Shown: positions 36,040 to 44,981 of the stretch, in pieces
Position numbering within the stretch: the first letter of the stretch is position 1
Layout: every line of letters begins with the position of its first letter
Notes under the pieces: generated by a model
Databases searched by the model: none
What the model was told of the DNA's origin: nothing
The model's input: only the letters and a program-made list of their open reading frames with translations
Program-made: the position numbers and the translations under genes
Assembly: GCF_044772865.1 (NCBI RefSeq)
Contig: NZ_CP173029.1
Location: 806,001 to 870,000 of the forward strand
Origin: Algirhabdus cladophorae
Lineage (GTDB): Bacteria > Pseudomonadota > Alphaproteobacteria > Rhodobacterales > Rhodobacteraceae
Length of the DNA: 64,000 nucleotides
Direction of reading: 5' to 3'

Positions 36040-38484
36040 TTAGGATTTACGCGGTTTGGCGCGCAGCGTGGGTTCCGCTGCTGTTGGGTCTTCGGGCCAA
36101 GGGTGCTTGGGGTATTGCGCGCGCATGTCTTTGCGCACGTCGGCGTAGGATGTCTTCCAGAAATTCGGCAGATCCAGCGTGATTTGAATGGGGCGCTGGG
36201 CGGGGGACAAAAGCTCTAACCGCAGGGGCGTTTTGCCTACAGTGGGGTGGCGCGTGACGCCATAAAGCTCGCCCAAGCGCAGGGAAATGGCGGGATGATC
36301 ACCGCTGTAATCAATTGGTACACGCCTGCCCATGGGGGTGGTGAAATGGCTGGGCACGGCCTTGTCCAAAGCCTGAGTTTGCCCCCAATCGAGCCGTCCT
36401 TTGAGGGCTGGCAGCAGGTCGAACCCCTTCCAATCCGCCGCACTGCGCACGCCGGTCAGATGCGGCAAGAGCCATGCCTCAAGATTGTCCATCAACGCAG
36501 CTTCGCTCAGATCGGGCAAATCTAGACCGCCGGATATGCCGATTTCGACCCGTGCAACAAAACGTTTGGCCGCATTGGATGGGGACAAGCCCAGTTGCCG
36601 CACCCCGTCTAACATCGCCACGGCGATATCTTCGGGTGGGGCGTCGGACCATGTACGGTCTTCCAGCGCAATGGCCCCCAGTCGCAATTGTTGGCGGGTG
36701 ATCACGCGGCCCTCGCGTTTGGACCATTCGCACAGGTCGTGCCAAGCAATGGTGGCCGCGTAGACTTCGCAAATCTCAGCATAGCTGATGGGGAGTGCGG
36801 CCCTGATTTTGGCCTCCCGTTGATCGCCGTCCAGATCGCTGGCGACAATGAACGGGCTGCGGGCCAGCGGATCGGCTGCCTCCAGATAAGCCCCTTTGCC
36901 GCCCGACAGAATATAGCGGGGCGCGTCGCCTTTGCGGTGCTGGCCGATCCGGTCGGGGTAGGCCAGTGCCAACATTTGGGCAGGGGTTAAGTCACTGGCT
37001 TTATCTGTGAAACGGCGTAGGCGCTGGGCCTCTGCCCGGGTTTCGGCTAAGGCGGCGTGGTTTATCGCAAAACTACGGTTGCGGGCAAAAGCACGGGCAT
37101 CGCGCAGGGCCTCAAGGCGCAAGGACAGATCCACGGGCGCACCGCGCATCAGCACATCCCGCCCATTGAGCAAAGCGGCAAAAGGGGCAGCGTCGGGTCC
37201 GGCTATAGTCACCATATGGGCCAGTCGCGGATGAAGCGGTAGCCGGACCAAAGCGCGTCCATGGGCCGTGATCGCCCCCTTTGTATCCAAAGCCCCAAGG
37301 TCATGCAGCAAGGCGCGGGCCTGCGCCATTGGGCCCTCGGGCGGGGCCGTCAGTAAGGCCAGATCGGCGCCCGTGCTGCCCCAACGTGCCAGTTCCAGTG
37401 CCAAGCCCGTCAGATCCGCGGCTTCGATCTCGGCTGGGGGGAAGGCGGGCAGACTGCCCTCTTCACCCTTAGTCCACAGGCGGTAACTGACCCCTGCTGC
37501 GACGCGGCCTGCGCGGCCTGTGCGTTGTGTTGCTTCGGCACGGCTGACCCGTTCGGTGACCAGCCGCGACATGCCCGAGCCTGCATCATAGCGCGCCCGC
37601 CGCGCCCGTCCTGCGTCCACCACAATGCGAATGCCTTGGATCGTCAGAGACGTCTCCGCGATTGCCGTGGCCAGCACAATTTTGCGGCCTGTCGCGGTGG
37701 GTTGAATGGCTTTTTGCTGTTGGGCGAAGGGCAGCGCACCATAGAGCGGCGCGATTGTGCAGTCGGAGGGCAGTGCCTTGGCCAGCAAGGCCTCGGTGCG
37801 TTTTATTTCACCCTCGCCGGGTAGGAACACCAAGGCCGAGCCCGGATTTTCTGTGATCGCTTGCACCACCAATTCGCACGTGGCCTGATCCAGCCGAATG
37901 TCCTTGCCAGTGGGTTTGGGAAGGTGCCGGATATCCACCGGAAAGGATTTGCCTTCGGAGGTCACGATCGGTGCTGCGTCCAGCATTTGGGCCACTGGGG
38001 CTGCATCCAGTGTGGCGGACATCACCAACAGTCGCAGATCCTCGCGCAGGGCGCCGCGAATGTCCCACGCCAGCGCCAGCCCTAAATCCGCATTCAGGCT
38101 GCGTTCGTGAAATTCGTCAAAGATGACCACACTGATCCCGGTCAGTTCCGGGTCCGATTGGATCATGGCGGTCAATATGCCCTCGGTGACGACTTCTATC
38201 CGGGTGTTGGGCCCGGATTTTGAGGCCCCACGCATGCGGTAGCCCACTGTGTCGCCAACCTGCTGACCCAAGGTATTGGCCATACGTTCTGCTGCTGCAC
38301 GGGCTGCAAGGCGGCGCGGCTCCAGCATCAGGATTTTGCCGGTGATCGTCTGGTCCTCCAGCAAGGCCAGCGGAACGCGCGTGGTTTTGCCAGCACCGGG
38401 GGGCGCTTGCAATACAGCGCGGCCGTGTTGGCGCAGAGTGGCCACCAATTCGGGCAGGATCGGATCAATCGGCAGAGCGGTCAT
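36040..38484 (-). CDS. hrpB: ATP-dependent helicase HrpB
   Basis: An 814-residue DEAH/RHA-type helicase. Walker A in QAPPGAGKTTRVPLA, DEFH box in VVIFDEFHERSLNAD, SAT motif in LLVMSATLDA, and motif VI as QRTGRAGRVAAG, followed by the HA2 and HrpB C-terminal domains. RNA-related roles are inferred from the family; disruption is usually tolerated. ATG 38484 (MTALPIDP) gives the family length; the longer upstream in-frame start overlaps the divergent meaB and is rejected. Confidence 0.95.
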   Translation of the reverse strand: MTALPIDPILPELVATLRQHGRAVLQAPPGAGKTTRVPLALLEDQTITGKILMLEPRRLAARAAAERMANTLGQQVGDTVGYRMRGASKSGPNTRIEVVTEGILTAMIQSDPELTGISVVIFDEFHERSLNADLGLALAWDIRGALREDLRLLVMSATLDAAPVAQMLDAAPIVTSEGKSFPVDIRHLPKPTGKDIRLDQATCELVVQAITENPGSALVFLPGEGEIKRTEALLAKALPSDCTIAPLYGALPFAQQQKAIQPTATGRKIVLATAIAETSLTIQGIRIVVDAGRARRARYDAGSGMSRLVTERVSRAEATQRTGRAGRVAAGVSYRLWTKGEEGSLPAFPPAEIEAADLTGLALELARWGSTGADLALLTAPPEGPMAQARALLHDLGALDTKGAITAHGRALVRLPLHPRLAHMVTIAGPDAAPFAALLNGRDVLMRGAPVDLSLRLEALRDARAFARNRSFAINHAALAETRAEAQRLRRFTDKASDLTPAQMLALAYPDRIGQHRKGDAPRYILSGGKGAYLEAADPLARSPFIVASDLDGDQREAKIRAALPISYAEICEVYAATIAWHDLCEWSKREGRVITRQQLRLGAIALEDRTWSDAPPEDIAVAMLDGVRQLGLSPSNAAKRFVARVEIGISGGLDLPDLSEAALMDNLEAWLLPHLTGVRSAADWKGFDLLPALKGRLDWGQTQALDKAVPSHFTTPMGRRVPIDYSGDHPAISLRLGELYGVTRHPTVGKTPLRLELLSPAQRPIQITLDLPNFWKTSYADVRKDMRAQYPKHPWPEDPTAAEPTLRAKPRKS

Positions 38485-38544
38485 AGGGCTGTTATCTGTG
38501 AAAGCCCTATGGACAGGCAAGCGCAGATTGGGCACATCTGCGGT

Positions 38545-39531
38545 ATGGATATTTCTGAACTGGCCCAGCGGGTTGCACAAGGCGAACGCCGCGCCATTGC
38601 CCGGGCCATCACCTTGGTTGAAAGTGGTCGTGATGACCATCGCGCCCAAGCGGCTGAATTGCTGGCCGCTTTGGGGGGTGCGCGTCAGGCCCTGCGCATC
38701 GGTCTGTCTGGCACGCCCGGGGTCGGTAAATCCACATTTATCGAAGCGTTTGGCATGCTTTTGACCGGGCAGGGCCTTAAGGTGGCCGTGCTGGCGGTTG
38801 ATCCATCCTCGACCCGCTCGGGCGGGTCAATTCTGGGTGACAAGACACGTATGGAACGGCTTAGTCGCGATCCAAACGCTTTTATTCGCCCCAGCCCCAG
38901 CCAATCGCATCTGGGCGGCGTGGCGCGGCGTACCCGCGAGGCCGTGGCGATTGTTGAGGCTGCTGGATTCGACGTGGTCTTGATCGAAACCGTTGGGGTG
39001 GGCCAATCCGAGACCATGGTCGCCGAAATGGCGGATGTGTTTATGTTGTTGCTGGCCCCTGCGGGCGGTGACGAGTTGCAAGGCGTCAAACGTGGCATCA
39101 TGGAGATTGCCGATCTGATCGTGATCAACAAGGCCGATGGGGATCTCAAGCCTGCGGCGACGCGCACCTGTGCGGATTATTCCGGTGCCTTGCGACTGTT
39201 GCGCAAACGGGCGCAGGATCCTGATGAGTTTCCCAAGGCTGTGATGGCCTCGGCGCTGGAGGGCGATGGTTTAGATCAGGTCTGGGGCGATGTTCAGGCC
39301 CTCACTGACTGGCGCAAAACCCATGGGCATTTTGCCAAACGGCGCGCGGCCCAAGCGATGCATTGGTTTGAGGCCGAAGTGCAGCACGGCGTGCTCAGCC
39401 AATTGGCCAAATCCAGCGCTGTCGCCGATCAGATGACGGCCTTGCGCACGGCTGTCCAATCGGGTGATATCGCCGCCAGTGCCGCGGCGACACAGGTTTT
39501 GGCCACGTTTTTTGCCAAGACAGACAGCTAA
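38545..39531 (+). CDS. meaB: Methylmalonyl-CoA mutase G-protein chaperone MeaB
   Basis: A 328-residue P-loop GTPase of the MeaB/ArgK/MMAA family that protects and reloads the B12 cofactor of methylmalonyl- or ethylmalonyl-CoA mutase. Walker A in GTPGVGKSTFIE, then VLAVDPSSTRSGGSILGDKTRM, the switch region ETVGVGQSET, and the base-specificity motif NKADGD. The window also has mce; the mutase gene itself is not in the window. It diverges from hrpB, 60 bases apart. Confidence 0.94.
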   Translation: MDISELAQRVAQGERRAIARAITLVESGRDDHRAQAAELLAALGGARQALRIGLSGTPGVGKSTFIEAFGMLLTGQGLKVAVLAVDPSSTRSGGSILGDKTRMERLSRDPNAFIRPSPSQSHLGGVARRTREAVAIVEAAGFDVVLIETVGVGQSETMVAEMADVFMLLLAPAGGDELQGVKRGIMEIADLIVINKADGDLKPAATRTCADYSGALRLLRKRAQDPDEFPKAVMASALEGDGLDQVWGDVQALTDWRKTHGHFAKRRAAQAMHWFEAEVQHGVLSQLAKSSAVADQMTALRTAVQSGDIAASAAATQVLATFFAKTDS

Positions 39532-39671
39532 TTCAGGCGTGGCGTGAAAAACATCGACCCTAGGGCCCGCAGGCCTTGACGCATCGGGCGATTCCCCCTA
39601 AACGCAAGCTTCAATTCAGGTCGCCGCTCTGCGCGGGGCCACCGTCCAAGTTAAATGCCAGAGGTATTCCC

Positions 39672-39953
39672 ATGTCGCGTCGTTGCGAATTGACCGGTAA
39701 AGGCCCAATGGTTGGCAACAATGTCAGCCACGCCAAAAACAGAACACGCCGTCGTTTTCTGCCCAACCTGCAGGACGTGACCCTCGCGTCAGAGACTTTG
39801 GGCCGTTCGTTCAAACTGCGGATCTCCAACGCTGCATTGCGCACAGTTGACCACCGCGGTGGTTTGGACGCGTTCATGGCAAAAGCCAAAGACGCCGAAC
39901 TGTCCACAGCAGCTTTGAAAATCAAAAAAGACATCGCCAAAGCGTCTGCCTAA
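39672..39953 (+). CDS. rpmB: 50S ribosomal protein L28
   Basis: 93 residues of the large-subunit protein L28: MSRRCELTGKGPMVGNNVSHAKN, then RTRRRFLPNLQDV and the conserved RISNAALRTVDHRGGLDAF. ATG 39672 is set by GAGG eight bases upstream and by homology to the universal L28 start. Single gene with its own terminator just downstream. Confidence 0.98.
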   Translation: MSRRCELTGKGPMVGNNVSHAKNRTRRRFLPNLQDVTLASETLGRSFKLRISNAALRTVDHRGGLDAFMAKAKDAELSTAALKIKKDIAKASA

Positions 39954-39975
39954 GTCGCTTTGACAGATTGACGAC

Positions 39976-40010
39976 ACGGCCCTGCCATTTGGTGGGGCTG
40001 TTTCATTTTG
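39976..40010 (+). terminator. Rho-independent terminator after rpmB
   Basis: An eleven-pair stem (ACGGCCCTGCC with GGTGGGGCTGT, including three G-T wobbles) around an ATTT loop, followed by a T-rich tail. It starts 22 bases after the rpmB stop. Confidence 0.7.
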
Positions 40011-40051
40011 TCCCTTTGCTTTGTGTCTGTGTTACGCATATCTGCAAAGTG

Positions 40052-40402
40052 ATGAGACAGTTCACGCGCATATTCGCATTGACCCTGATCGTAGGGTTGA
40101 TGGTGTTGACCAGCCAAACCATGGCTGTGGCCCGCGGCCAAGCTGCCGCTACGGGTCAGATGACGCTCTGTCTGGCCCATGGCACGCAAGTTGTGACCGT
40201 GGATGCCGAGGGCAATCCGACATTGGGTGGGCAGTTCTGCCCCGATTGCGTTCTGACCCCATGGGCTGCGGCAAGTGGTGCCGCAATACCCGATCGGCCT
40301 AAACAAATTTCCAAATCGGTCGTTGTACCGCTGGTTGCCTTGACCCAAGGCCGGATCGGGGATCGCAGGCTTGGGGCAAGGGATCCGCCGACGCTGGCGT
40401 AA
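40052..40402 (+). CDS. Small secreted/membrane protein (DUF2946-like)
   Basis: 116 residues with an N-terminal hydrophobic segment (FALTLIVGLMVLTSQTMAVA) that can act as signal peptide or anchor, then LCLAHGTQVVTVDAEGNP and FCPDCVLTPW with a CxxC pair. This arrangement resembles DUF2946 proteins found next to copper-handling genes. It precedes the PCu(A)C chaperone by 50 bases. No strong ribosome site is seen; GTG 40049 is an alternative start. Confidence 0.65.
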   Translation: MRQFTRIFALTLIVGLMVLTSQTMAVARGQAAATGQMTLCLAHGTQVVTVDAEGNPTLGGQFCPDCVLTPWAAASGAAIPDRPKQISKSVVVPLVALTQGRIGDRRLGARDPPTLA

Positions 40403-40452
40403 TCCCCCGTTCCTAAACGAAAATTTCAAGACATTCAAAAGGAGTGCACTTA

Positions 40453-40962
40453 ATGGCACTTTCAAATATCCTTCGCGCGGCCTGTGCTGCTGTTTTGTTG
40501 GCCCCTGCTGCACATGCAGGCGATATGGGTTCGATCATGGTCATGGATTCCTATGCCCGCGCCTCGACGCCTACGGCTATGGCTGGTGCGGCCTTTATGC
40601 AGATCATGAACCACGGCGATACGGCGGATCGGCTGATCGCGGCCTCCAGTCCTGCGGCCAAACGGGTTGAGCTGCACACGCATATCGAAAAAGACGGGGT
40701 GATGATGATGACCCATGTAGAGGACGGCTTTGAACTGCCTGCCGGTGCCACATTGCACCTCAAACGTGGCGGAGAACATGTGATGTTCATGGGGCTTACC
40801 ACTCGCTTTGAGCAAGACAAAATGATCGAAGTGACCCTGACGTTCGAACAGGCAGGTGACATTACTGTCCAGATCCCAGTTGATCTGACACGCAAACCGC
40901 AAGCAGGCGCCCATGGCGGCACGGATCATTCCAACCACTCTGGCCACAGCACGACGAACTAA
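40453..40962 (+). CDS. Periplasmic copper chaperone PCu(A)C
   Basis: 169 residues with a signal peptide (MALSNILRAACAAVLLAPAAHA). The PCu(A)C fold delivers Cu(I) to the CuA or CuB site of cytochrome oxidase. Metal ligands are expected from the His/Met-rich stretches ELHTHIEKDGVMMMTHVEDG and GGEHVMFMGL. The C terminus ends in a His-rich tail (HGGTDHSNHSGHSTTN). AAAAGGAG lies eight bases before ATG 40453. Confidence 0.92.
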   Translation: MALSNILRAACAAVLLAPAAHAGDMGSIMVMDSYARASTPTAMAGAAFMQIMNHGDTADRLIAASSPAAKRVELHTHIEKDGVMMMTHVEDGFELPAGATLHLKRGGEHVMFMGLTTRFEQDKMIEVTLTFEQAGDITVQIPVDLTRKPQAGAHGGTDHSNHSGHSTTN

Positions 40963-41022
40963 TCCAAATCCTCTGGCGGGGCGCGTTTCTTTAGTCCTGA
41001 AATACCTCCTCGCCGGAGGCGT

Positions 41023-41709
41023 CTACCCTATCAGTGAACGCACCCATTCAGGCACAATTTGGCTGGCTGGACCATTGATCGCCTTGTCGAAATAGCTGGC
41101 CCCTTGCGACGGTTCCAGGTTCAACTCCAGTGCCTCGGCACCACTCATTTTGGCCATCTGGACAAACCCAGCAGCGGGATAAACATTGCCCGAGGTGCCA
41201 ATGGAGACAAACAAATCACACTCCGACAGATGCCGTTCGATCCGGTCCATCTGATAAGGCATCTCGCCAAACCACACGATATCGGGCCGCGTGCTGGTCT
41301 GCCCACAGGACGGACAAGTATCGGCCAGATCCATCACCAAGGGTGCGGGCCAACGATGACCGCAGTGATGACAGAGCGCCGTGGTAAGACCGCCGTGCAT
41401 GTGGATCGCGTCCGCGCCGCCACGTTCATGTAAATCGTCCACGTTTTGTGTCACGATCACCACGTCAAACCCATCGGCCTGCTGTAGCGCGGCCAAGGCC
41501 ACATGGGCAGCGTTCGGACTGGCCTCATAGCTCTGGGCGCGGCGGTCATTGTAAAATGTCATGACCAGTTCAGGATTGCGGGCAAAGCCCTCGGGCGTGG
41601 CCACGTCCTCTACGCGGTGTTCGGCCCACAAGCCGTCCTCGGCCCGGAATGTGCCAAGACCGCTTTCCGCAGAAATGCCTGCGCCTGTCAGAATTACAAT
41701 CTTGCTCAT
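41023..41709 (-). CDS. cobB: NAD-dependent protein deacylase (sirtuin)
   Basis: A 228-residue class III sirtuin: NAD loop LTGAGISAESGLGTFR, TQNVDDLHERGG, catalytic His in HMHGGL, and two zinc CxxC pairs (CHHC and CPSC). A Tyr-x-x-Arg pair in FYNDRR fits SIRT5-like members that remove succinyl or malonyl groups as well as acetyl. It diverges from the LMW phosphatase gene with a 27-base gap. Confidence 0.93.
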   Translation of the reverse strand: MSKIVILTGAGISAESGLGTFRAEDGLWAEHRVEDVATPEGFARNPELVMTFYNDRRAQSYEASPNAAHVALAALQQADGFDVVIVTQNVDDLHERGGADAIHMHGGLTTALCHHCGHRWPAPLVMDLADTCPSCGQTSTRPDIVWFGEMPYQMDRIERHLSECDLFVSIGTSGNVYPAAGFVQMAKMSGAEALELNLEPSQGASYFDKAINGPASQIVPEWVRSLIG

Positions 41710-41736
41710 GCCACTGCCTTATGTTGGGATGTCCGT

Positions 41737-42171
41737 ATAACAAAGCGTATCTTATTCGTCTGCCTTGGCAATATCTGTCGCTCGCCCACGGCCGAAGCGG
41801 TCTTTACGCAGATCAGCGATGGTGCGTTTGAAGTGGACAGTGCAGGAACTGCTGATTGGCATCACGGCAAACCACCCTACGGGCCGATGCAGGACGCCGC
41901 TTTGGCGCGCGGGATCGCAATGGATCACCTCCGTGCGCGACCGTTCACAGCGAGAGATTTCGATGATTTTGATCTAATTTTGGGAATGGACGCGCAAAAC
42001 CTTTCAGATATCGAACATTTGCGTCCCAAAGGTAATGCGACCCCCGTCGAAAATTTCGCGCGTTTTGCAAATCAAACCGAAGTGCCGGATCCGTATTATA
42101 CGCGCGATTTTGAAGGGGCTTTGGACCTGATCGAACAAGCCTCCAAAGCCTTGTTGGATCAGCTGCAGTAA
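41737..42171 (+). CDS. LMW protein-tyrosine phosphatase with no standard start codon
   Basis: About 144 residues of a low-molecular-weight phosphatase: catalytic P-loop VCLGNICRSPTAEA (Cys-X5-Arg) and the late VPDPYYTRDF loop with the general-acid Asp. The homologous N terminus should be MTxRILFVCLGN, but the in-frame codon here is ATA at 41737, with a GGGA ribosome-like site seven bases upstream and no ATG, GTG, TTG or CTG near it in frame. Either it uses a rare ATA start, or the start codon was lost, or the base is a sequencing error. It overlaps the convergent small secreted gene by 13 bases. Confidence 0.7.
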   Translation: MTKRILFVCLGNICRSPTAEAVFTQISDGAFEVDSAGTADWHHGKPPYGPMQDAALARGIAMDHLRARPFTARDFDDFDLILGMDAQNLSDIEHLRPKGNATPVENFARFANQTEVPDPYYTRDFEGALDLIEQASKALLDQLQ

Positions 42172-42470
42172 GCCTCTGCCGTTTTTCCAAATTGCTTGTA
42201 CTTCAGCCAGAACCGCTCGTGACTAGACCGGTCTGATTGCCGAATTTCCTGTGCTTTGTGCGGGTCTTTGAAAAACTTCGAGGCCACACGTTGGTCGGCC
42301 TTGGTCAGGGTCTTGTTGGCCGCATATTGGATGCAGCTACACAACCGCCGATTTGCGGCTTTGCGGTCTGATTGCATGCACGCACGGGTGATGACGCCTG
42401 CCTCGGCGGGTGTTGTGAACACGGGCGCGCTGGTCAACGCCAATGCCGCACAAAGGACGAAAGTTCGCAT
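42159..42470 (-). CDS. Small secreted protein, Rhodobacteraceae family
   Basis: 103 residues with a signal peptide (MRTFVLCAALALTSAPVFTTPAEA). The mature part has Cys in RACMQSDRK, LCSCIQYAAN and the final AYCS, suggesting disulfide bonds, and basic helical stretches. It resembles short periplasmic proteins sometimes annotated as arginine transporters in Roseobacters, an assignment I would not trust. Function unknown. Confidence 0.7.
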   Translation of the reverse strand: MRTFVLCAALALTSAPVFTTPAEAGVITRACMQSDRKAANRRLCSCIQYAANKTLTKADQRVASKFFKDPHKAQEIRQSDRSSHERFWLKYKQFGKTAEAYCS

Positions 42471-42565
42471 TGCTCAATTCCTTGTTTGTTTGGCCGTCCC
42501 TTTTGGGATCTTTGCCATTCTGCCTAATTGGCACTGGTGTGGCCCATTTTGAGCAAAATTTCAAT

Positions 42566-43399
42566 TCACGATTCTGCGGGTGGGAGATGCAAACTGATGT
42601 CGATGTCGCCGAGCGCTGCCTGATTGACCACTGCAAAGGCCTTGCGCAGATAGGGTGGCGCATCTGACAGATGGAACAACCGGCCCCGCTGCAAGTGTCG
42701 CGCGACCATGCGGTGGGGCAAATAGGCCGAGCCACCGGATTGTAACACATGGGCCAGACCGAGGGCGGCGGTGCCAAAACTTAGTTTGGCGGTGCCCGCG
42801 TCGGCGTAAGTGGCGGCATGCCAGCGGCCGAAATCCTCGCCAGCCTCCACATAGACATAGCCTGGATTAAACCGGATCGGGCTATCGGCCTCGGTTGAGA
42901 CACACACGCGGGTGTCAGCGCCCAGATCGAACAAAACCTGCCCTTCTGATGTGGCACCGCGATAGCCGATGGCCATGTCGATGCGCCCGTCAGCCTGCCA
43001 GCGCTGTAGTTCTGCGCCGGTGCCATGCCAGATCGACAGGGCCAATTCCGGATGGGCTTTGTGCAGGCTGGAAAAGATCGCTTTGCCCATGCCCTGCCAC
43101 AGATCCGGGTGACAGCCGATGTTAAAGACGCCGCTGACCCCGTCGGGCAGACCTGTGTCGCGCCGTGCTTGTTGCCACAGGTCCAACATGGTTTCTGCAT
43201 AGCGTTTTAATCGCTGCCCCGAGGCGGTTGTCGCCGCACCAGATTTGTTGCGGATGATCAAGGTTTGACCCAATTCAGCCTCAAGGGATTTGAGCCGCGC
43301 GGTGACGGTCGATTGGGTCACATTCAGCCGTTCCGAGGCCCGCACAAGGCTGCCAGTTTCAATGATTGCGAGGAAAGTTTGGATCTCGGAAAGGTTCAT
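42566..43399 (-). CDS. LysR-type transcriptional regulator
   Basis: 277 residues: an N-terminal winged HTH (FLAIIETGSLVRASERLNVTQSTVTARLKSLE) and a C-terminal effector-binding domain from about residue 90. It is transcribed away from the aldehyde dehydrogenase operon across a 97-base AT-rich intergenic region with an inverted repeat (43421-43445). It is the likely activator of that operon, with a pathway metabolite as co-inducer (inference from the LysR family). Confidence 0.9.
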   Translation of the reverse strand: MNLSEIQTFLAIIETGSLVRASERLNVTQSTVTARLKSLEAELGQTLIIRNKSGAATTASGQRLKRYAETMLDLWQQARRDTGLPDGVSGVFNIGCHPDLWQGMGKAIFSSLHKAHPELALSIWHGTGAELQRWQADGRIDMAIGYRGATSEGQVLFDLGADTRVCVSTEADSPIRFNPGYVYVEAGEDFGRWHAATYADAGTAKLSFGTAALGLAHVLQSGGSAYLPHRMVARHLQRGRLFHLSDAPPYLRKAFAVVNQAALGDIDISLHLPPAES

Positions 43400-43420
43400 G
43401 GCACCGCAATTCGGTTTTCT

Positions 43421-43445
43421 CGAATTATATATGCTATATTATTCG
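43421..43445. promoter_or_regulatory. Inverted repeat, candidate LysR operator
   Basis: CGAAT and ATTCG arms 15 bases apart enclose an AT-rich core holding ATATA-TGC-TATAT. The 25-base site lies between the divergent LysR gene and the aldehyde dehydrogenase gene, in a strikingly AT-rich patch, where a LysR dimer site would be expected. Confidence 0.55.
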
Positions 43446-43496
43446 TTATCCAGCATTGATTTTTTCCCCTAGGCTTTGGAAAAAACGGGGACGGCC

Positions 43497-44972
43497 ATGA
43501 CGGAAATCACAGAATACAAAATGCTGATCAACGGCGCATGGGTCGCGGCCAGCGATGGTGGTTTGTTGGACAGTTTCGACCCCAGCACAGGCGACATCTG
43601 GTCCTGCGTGCCCAACGCGACCGAGGCAGATGTAGACGCCGCTGTGCGCGCCGCTGATGCCGCGTTGGACGGCCCTTGGGGACAGATGACCCCAACTGAA
43701 CGCGGCAAATGCATCACGCGTTTGGGGGATCTGCTGGCAGAACATTCCGAAGAACTGGGCCGTGTCGAGACCCGGGATACAGGCAAAATGTTCAAAGAAA
43801 CCAAGTGGCAAGCCACTTATATTGCAGAGTTTTTGCGGTTTTTTGGCGGGGCGGCTGACAAAATCAATGGCGACACGCTGCCCATCGACAAACCCGATAT
43901 GTTTGTCTTTACGGATCGCGAACCCTTGGGCGTGGTGGCCGCTGTGGTGCCGTGGAATTCGCAGATGTTCCTCAGTGCGGTCAAGATCGGACCGGCCCTC
44001 GCGGCGGGCAACACGATGGTGATGAAGGCCTCGGAACATGCCAGCGCACCTTTGTTAGAATTCGGAAAATTGATTGCCAAGGCCGGCATTCCCGACGGGG
44101 TCATCAACATCGTCACAGGGCTGGGCGAGCCGTGTGGTCGCGCCTTAACCAGCCATCCCTTGGTGGCCCGCGTCGCCTTTACCGGTGGGCCTGCCTCTGC
44201 GGCCCATGTGATCCGAAACTCGGCCCATAACTTTGCCGAAGTCAGCCTCGAACTGGGCGGAAAATCCCCGTTCATCGTGTTTGAGGACGCCAATATCGAA
44301 AGTGCCGTGAACGGCTCGGTCGCAGGGATCTTTGCAGCTACGGGGCAGTCCTGTGTGGCCGGATCCCGGCTGTATTTGCACGAAGATATCGCTGATGAAT
44401 TCCTTGAAAAGATGGTAAAAATCGCCAAAGGCATCGTCATTGGCGACCCTCAGGCGGATGAGACCGAGATGGGGCCGCTGTGTACCCAAGGACAGATGGA
44501 CCACATTCAGGCGCAAGTGGCCTTGGCTGTGGACGAGGGCGGAACGGTCTTATCGGGCGGTAATGCCGTTACGGGCGATGGGCTGTTTTTTGAGCCGACA
44601 ATCATCGAGTGTCCGCGCCAAGATATGACCATCGTGGATACCGAACTTTTTGGCCCTGTGCTGGCCGTCCAGCGATTTAAAACGGAGGAAGAGGCCCTCG
44701 CGCTGGCCAATGACACCAAGCACGGGCTGGCAGCAGGGATTTTCACCCGCGACAGCGCCCGGTCGTTGCGAATGGCGCGGCGCATCAAGGCAGGCATTGT
44801 TTGGGTCAATACCTACCGGGCCATCAGTCCCATTGCCGAATTTGGGGGCATGAAGACATCAGGCCATGGGCGCGAAAGCGGCTTTCAGGCGATCTATGAT
44901 TACACCCGGCCTAAGACCGTTTGGATGAACATGTCCGACGATCCTTTGGCCAGCCCATTTCAACCGCGATAG
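43497..44972 (+). CDS. NAD(P)-dependent aldehyde dehydrogenase
   Basis: 491 residues, oxidises an aldehyde to the acid. Catalytic Cys in TGQSCVAGSR and general base Glu in SLELGGKSP; cofactor site around NTMVMKASEHASAP. ATG 43497 has GGGGA upstream. First gene of a six-gene operon divergent from LysR. The substrate is unknown, but the neighbours suggest a semialdehyde from breakdown of an organic compound. Confidence 0.93.
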   Translation: MTEITEYKMLINGAWVAASDGGLLDSFDPSTGDIWSCVPNATEADVDAAVRAADAALDGPWGQMTPTERGKCITRLGDLLAEHSEELGRVETRDTGKMFKETKWQATYIAEFLRFFGGAADKINGDTLPIDKPDMFVFTDREPLGVVAAVVPWNSQMFLSAVKIGPALAAGNTMVMKASEHASAPLLEFGKLIAKAGIPDGVINIVTGLGEPCGRALTSHPLVARVAFTGGPASAAHVIRNSAHNFAEVSLELGGKSPFIVFEDANIESAVNGSVAGIFAATGQSCVAGSRLYLHEDIADEFLEKMVKIAKGIVIGDPQADETEMGPLCTQGQMDHIQAQVALAVDEGGTVLSGGNAVTGDGLFFEPTIIECPRQDMTIVDTELFGPVLAVQRFKTEEEALALANDTKHGLAAGIFTRDSARSLRMARRIKAGIVWVNTYRAISPIAEFGGMKTSGHGRESGFQAIYDYTRPKTVWMNMSDDPLASPFQPR

Positions 44973-44981
44973 GAGGACACA

